Origin: Branchiostoma floridae
Lineage: Eukaryota; Chordata; Leptocardii; Amphioxiformes; Branchiostomatidae
Reading direction: 5' to 3'
Length of the DNA: 64,000 nt
Assembly (NCBI RefSeq): GCF_000003815.2
Contig: NC_049995.1
Coordinates: 12,813,436 to 12,877,435 of the forward strand
The notes under the pieces were generated by a model that saw only the letters and a program-made list of their open reading frames with translations, was not told where the DNA came from and did no database searches. Both the position numbers and the translations under genes were made by a program. Shown here piece by piece: positions 60,529-64,000 of this stretch; positions within the stretch are counted from its first letter, which is position 1, and each line of letters opens with the position of its first letter.

Positions 60529-61131
60529 ATGAATCCCCGCCATCAGTATCAGCCTTATCTGCTGGGAACAGACGTCTTCGGTCATCCCTCCGACCACCTG
60601 TCAAATCCAGGTGATCACACACAGGGCTCCAAATACTGGGTGCATGTGTGCACCTTTGATTTTTGACTGGGTGCACCAGTGCACCTACATATTTTTGTAG
60701 CTTATATACAAAGTAAAGTGACATTGGTGTGGCGTAACTGGTAGAGTGTCCACCTGTCAAATCCAGGTGATCACAGACAGGGCTCCAAATACTGCGTGCA
60801 TCAGGGAAGTTATAAACTTCCTGGCGCATTTGACCAATTGCTGACGACAGAAAGTACTGTCTAGTTATTGGGTTTTTCTGACATTCTACTTTTTTGTATA
60901 CAGTGCACCCAAAAATTTTTGGTGCTCCCAATTTTCTAGGTTGGTTGCACCAGTGCACCTATTCCAAAGAATGAATTTCGAGCCCTGCCAGACCATGTGA
61001 TCGAGGTGGATCATAGGGATGAAGTGACGAACAGGCATGGATCAGTTATCGGCACTGTCAGGCCTCCGGATGGGGCTGCTAGAATGTATATAGATAATAG
61101 AGCTCGTAAATATGGCAGGACGAAGTTTTAG
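60529..61131 (+). CDS. Weak candidate two-exon C-terminal gene fragment, 73 codons
   Basis: Exon 60529-60610 (acceptor 'gggacttgcag', donor ccag|gtgatc) reads MNPRHQYQPYLLGTDVFGHP then SDHLSNP. Exon 60992-61131 reads HVIEVDHRDEVTNRHGSVIG then TVRPPDGAARMYIDNRARKY, GRTKF and a stop. The joining codon works (phase 1). Against it: the second acceptor is pyrimidine-poor, the end of the first exon recurs inside the repeat at 60752-60776, and the second exon has a broken duplicate at 61207-61310. Not recognised. Confidence 0.25.
60620..60988. mobile_element. Repeat with CAGGGCTCSAAAT ends and tRNA-like part
   Basis: 'cagggctccaaatactgggt' at the left mirrors 'aatgaatttcgagccctg' at the right; 'tgcaccagtgcacct' occurs near both ends. 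Inside, 'ggcgtaactggtagagtg' followed by the stem 'cacctgtcaaatccaggtg' resembles a tRNA D and anticodon arm. Confidence 0.6.
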
Positions 61132-61310
61132 TAGATTGGTGTGAGTGTGTATGTGTGTGGGTGGGGAGGGTTCCCCTCAGAAGTCAATGTTTGAATAGAG
61201 ATGTGGGGACGAACACACATGAATCAGTTATAGGCACTGTTAGGCCTCAGGATGGGGCTACTAGAAATGTGTATAGATGATAGAGCTCATAAATATGGCA
61301 GGACGAAGTT

Positions 61311-61580
61311 TCACTGCAATGGCCGAGTGGGTGGAGTGTTTGCCTTGCATTCGGTAGGTCGTGAGTTCAATCCCCGGCAGAGTCATATCAAAGACTGGGA
61401 GCTGCTTTCTCTGCTTAGCACTCAGCATTTGGGAAAGAGTATGGAATTTGAGCACACACCACTACTAGTGGACTAGCCCCCTGCTGTAGTGGTTACACAA
61501 AGTTGTGTGGCCCAAGGGCTACTGAAACGGAGATGGGCACTGCCCTGTGTGCCATCAGGCGTGGGAAGGACTTTAACTTT
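61311..61580 (+). mobile_element. tRNA-derived SINE, full-length copy
   Basis: The head 'caatggccgagtgggtggag' with A box and 'gtgagttcaatccccgg' with B box precede the body 'agctgctttctctgcttagc', 'agtggactagccccctgctg' and 'gttgtgtggcccaagggcta'. It ends near 'gtgggaaggactttaac'. Same family as 19430-19712 (minus) and 49594-49800. Confidence 0.85.
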
Positions 61581-62565
61581 TGACTTAGTTTCAATGGATG
61601 GGTGGGTTGGGGGTGATTGCCCTCATAAGTCAATGTTTGAATAGATAAAGCTTGGCATATTTCCCAGCAATCCATTTCAATGATAATCTTTATTGCATGT
61701 TCATTCCCAAGGGGGATAAATGCATAGCAGATGCAACTTACATGGTACATTAAATCTAACATACTACTAAACGTTCTTCCGCACGTTTAAGTTCTAGTAG
61801 CTTCTTCCCTTTTTTAAAACACATGGCGACATAGAGCTCAAACTACAGTGTTTTTTTCTAACGTTATTGATTGATGATAATTGATATGACACTGCTTGTC
61901 CATCTGAAATGATTGATAAGTAATTAGATTGATATTATTGGGGAAATTATGCTGATGTCATCACAATATATGCTGTGTCATGATTGGCTAGAAGTGATTT
62001 TTGTTCTGCATCCTGATTGGTTGATATCACCCTAACCAGTTGTTCTTTTCTTTCATATCTTCCCTGAACTGATGATGTCATCGCTTTACGTCATGCTATC
62101 ACCAAACTCCATTACATCATCATCTGTTACATCTGCGGAAAATGTGTACCTTTCTCTCTACACCAGGTGAGTCATGTTTTTGTTTAATAATTTATCTAGT
62201 TTTGTTCACACCTATCATTAAAATGTTCAAACAAGGTAGCTTTAGAGAATATCCAAAACAAAAAGACATCAACAGAAGGATGACGTGGATGTTTTCTGAA
62301 ACTATCTAGGAACCTTTCCAGCTGCTTGAGAGTCTTCAGGAGAACCTACAGTGTACATGTATCACAGTAGCTTAAGTTTGGCTGATGGGCTGAGAGTTTC
62401 AAGTCAGCTTTGTACATAGAGATTATGGTTATTCAATGTTCTCAATCCTTTGAATCTTGTGAAGATATACACATCAACACTTCCTCTTTATTTGGGTAAC
62501 ACTAACAAACTTCTTGGTTGATAAAAAGGTCTTCTTTTTAAAGATGTCTGAAAATAGCTGCATAG

Positions 62566-62775
62566 CATGGGTAGTCCAGTGGTTAGCGAGGCTGCCTCTA
62601 GACTAATATATTGAGAGTTTGACTCCTTAGCTGTATTTTGCTCGCCCAATATGCACACTATTGGAAAGGGTTGCAGTCCTTAGGACAGGATGTTAAGCCC
62701 CGATACATTACACTTCTGGTGGAATTTCTCCGGTACAAGGAACCTGTAAATACTGTACATAGCATCTGTCCTCTC
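62566..62775 (+). mobile_element. Second tRNA-derived SINE type, single copy
   Basis: 'gggtagtccagtggttagcg' resembles an A box and 'gagagtttgactcctta' a degenerate B box, 43 bp apart, as in tRNA-headed SINEs. The downstream body 'ttgcagtccttaggacagga' has no partner elsewhere in the window. Confidence 0.5.
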
Positions 62776-63505
62776 TCCACTGGAAGATTATCTCTTAGGT
62801 AAGCTATACTCGTTTGAGTCTGTGCTGAGTCTATACTGTCCTCTATATAGAGAAGATTAGCTCTTCAGCAAGCTATAAGTACTCGTTTGAGATCACTTTC
62901 GTTTTCTGGTGTGATCGTTGTGTGTTTAGTTTACGCGAGTATCGGGTCACGAGGGATGGAAAGCGGTCGCGCTAACGCGAGGTGATAGATGTCCGATGTA
63001 AGAGGTTGGCCACAACTCTGGTGTCTTTTTTTCCAGTACAACGAACCTGTAAATACTGTACATAGCGTCTGTCCTCTCTCCACTAGAAGATTATCTCTTC
63101 AGTAAGCTCTACTCGTTTGAGACCACTTTCGGTTTCTGGTGTGATCATTGTGTGTTTACGTGTCAGTATTGGGTCAGGGCGGTTGGAAAATTGTCTTCTT
63201 TTCACTAGAAGTTTATCTCCTCAGTAAGCTCTACTCGTTTGACACCACTTTCGGTTTCTGGTGTGATCATTGTGTGTTTACGTGTCAGTATTGGGTCAGG
63301 GCGGTTGGAAAATTGTCTTCTTTTCACTAGAAGTTTATCTCCTCAGTAAGCTCTACTAGTTTGACACCACTTTCGTTTTCTGGTGTGATCGTTGTGTGTT
63401 TATGTTTATGCGAGTATCGGGTCAGAAGGGATTGAAAACGGTCGCGCTAACGCGAGGTGATAGATGTCCGATGTAAGAGGTTGGCCACAACTCTGGTGTC
63501 CAGGT
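62735..63505. repeat. Complex ~122-bp tandem repeat array
   Basis: The core 'agtttatctcctcagtaagc', 'tctactcgtttgacaccact', 'ttctggtgtgatcattgtgt' repeats near 62785, 62860, 63085, 63208 and 63330. A longer tail, 'cggtcgcgctaacgcgaggt' through 'aagaggttggccacaactct', is present at 62965-63022 and 63440-63500, giving a higher-order unit of about 475 bp. Confidence 0.85.
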
Positions 63506-64000
63506 CCTCATTATCCCACATCTATACAAACTGCCTGCCCATCTATATTTGTCCCACTTTCTCTATAACTACATGGGCCTGGCCCTATTAATGGTCTCAT
63601 GGGGCCATAGTAAGGTGGTAACTACTTTGTGAGAAGTGGCCCAGGTTTTTCTAGTCTTACTCCATGTATTTAAGACATAACAACATACGTGACGTAACGA
63701 TGGAAATTTTGTTGCGAAAACGTCTTTCTTGTGGATTGACTAAAAGTAGAACCAAACACAACAGACAGTGTACATCTTGAATTATACAGTCATAGTTCTA
63801 CCTTGAACCCTTGAAAGCTTGATTTAAGGCAGAGGGGATATACTGGTGTGTAGTCAAGGCTAGATAAAGGTGGGAAAAAAAAGTCAGGACAACCCAAGTA
63901 TGTACTGTTGTGGTTCTGTATTGTTTTGACTGCTCTCTTAGAAGTTATAGAACACAAAGAAAAACCTTCTTTCCTCTCTTGCCGTGAAATTAAGCCCTTG

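Larger units (their letters stand above)
31359..64000 (+). other. EXT1: Probable EXT1 intron 1 (continues past the window)
   Basis: After the donor at 31359 I find no segment resembling EXT1 exon 2 on the plus strand through 64000. Vertebrate EXT1 also has a very long first intron. The stretches 31400-34600, 35900-37200, 43100-44300 and 48120-49500 hold no feature I can support beyond short unsupported open frames. An alternative is that the exon 2 sequence is lost in the gap at 38122, or that the scaffold is misjoined there. Confidence 0.7.

Noticed and set aside
60446-60958. 170-codon minus-strand frame with repeated SPVCDHLDLTGG
   Set aside because: It lies across the CAGGGCTC repeat and its internal duplication.

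Overview
This is eukaryotic nuclear DNA: spliced genes with GT-AG introns, long introns, many dispersed and tandem repeats, microsatellites and a 100-N scaffold gap. The first exon of EXT1, together with numerous short foldback (MITE-like) elements, tRNA-derived SINEs and Tc1 relics, suggests an invertebrate deuterostome, most likely a lancelet (Branchiostoma). The species call is inference; no search was run.

Layout. (1) 2.7-15.9 kb, + strand: two exons of a small tail-anchored membrane protein I do not recognise, separated by an 11.3 kb intron. The intron carries a 2.3-3.3 kb tandem segmental duplication (6.2-11.9 kb) and several MITE-like insertions. (2) 16.6-18.2 kb: poly-G-bearing satellite, followed by repeat-rich intergenic DNA with a SINE and several foldback elements. 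(3) 24.3-27.5 kb, - strand: a complete five-exon gene of 237 codons in which every splice phase agrees. Its product resembles the interleukin-1 family beta-trefoil cytokines in residue pattern and in two intron positions, and it starts with an N-myristoylation-type sequence. This is the most notable item in the window. (4) 30.1-31.4 kb, + strand: 5' leader and first coding exon of EXT1, the heparan sulfate co-polymerase subunit, ending at a donor in the same codon phase as vertebrate EXT1 exon 1. The leader has an AAGATGGCGGC motif and a short uORF. (5) 31.4-64 kb: no later EXT1 exon was found, so this is probably EXT1 intron 1. It contains many tandem repeats, a Tc1/mariner relic, a TA-duplicating MITE, SINEs and a few weak candidate exons of possible nested genes.

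The EXT1 and IL-1-like genes lie head to head with about 2.9 kb between their start codons. Nothing shows that they act together. Repeat insertions into older local duplications leave empty and filled sites side by side, which fixes the target-site duplications of three element families from this window alone.
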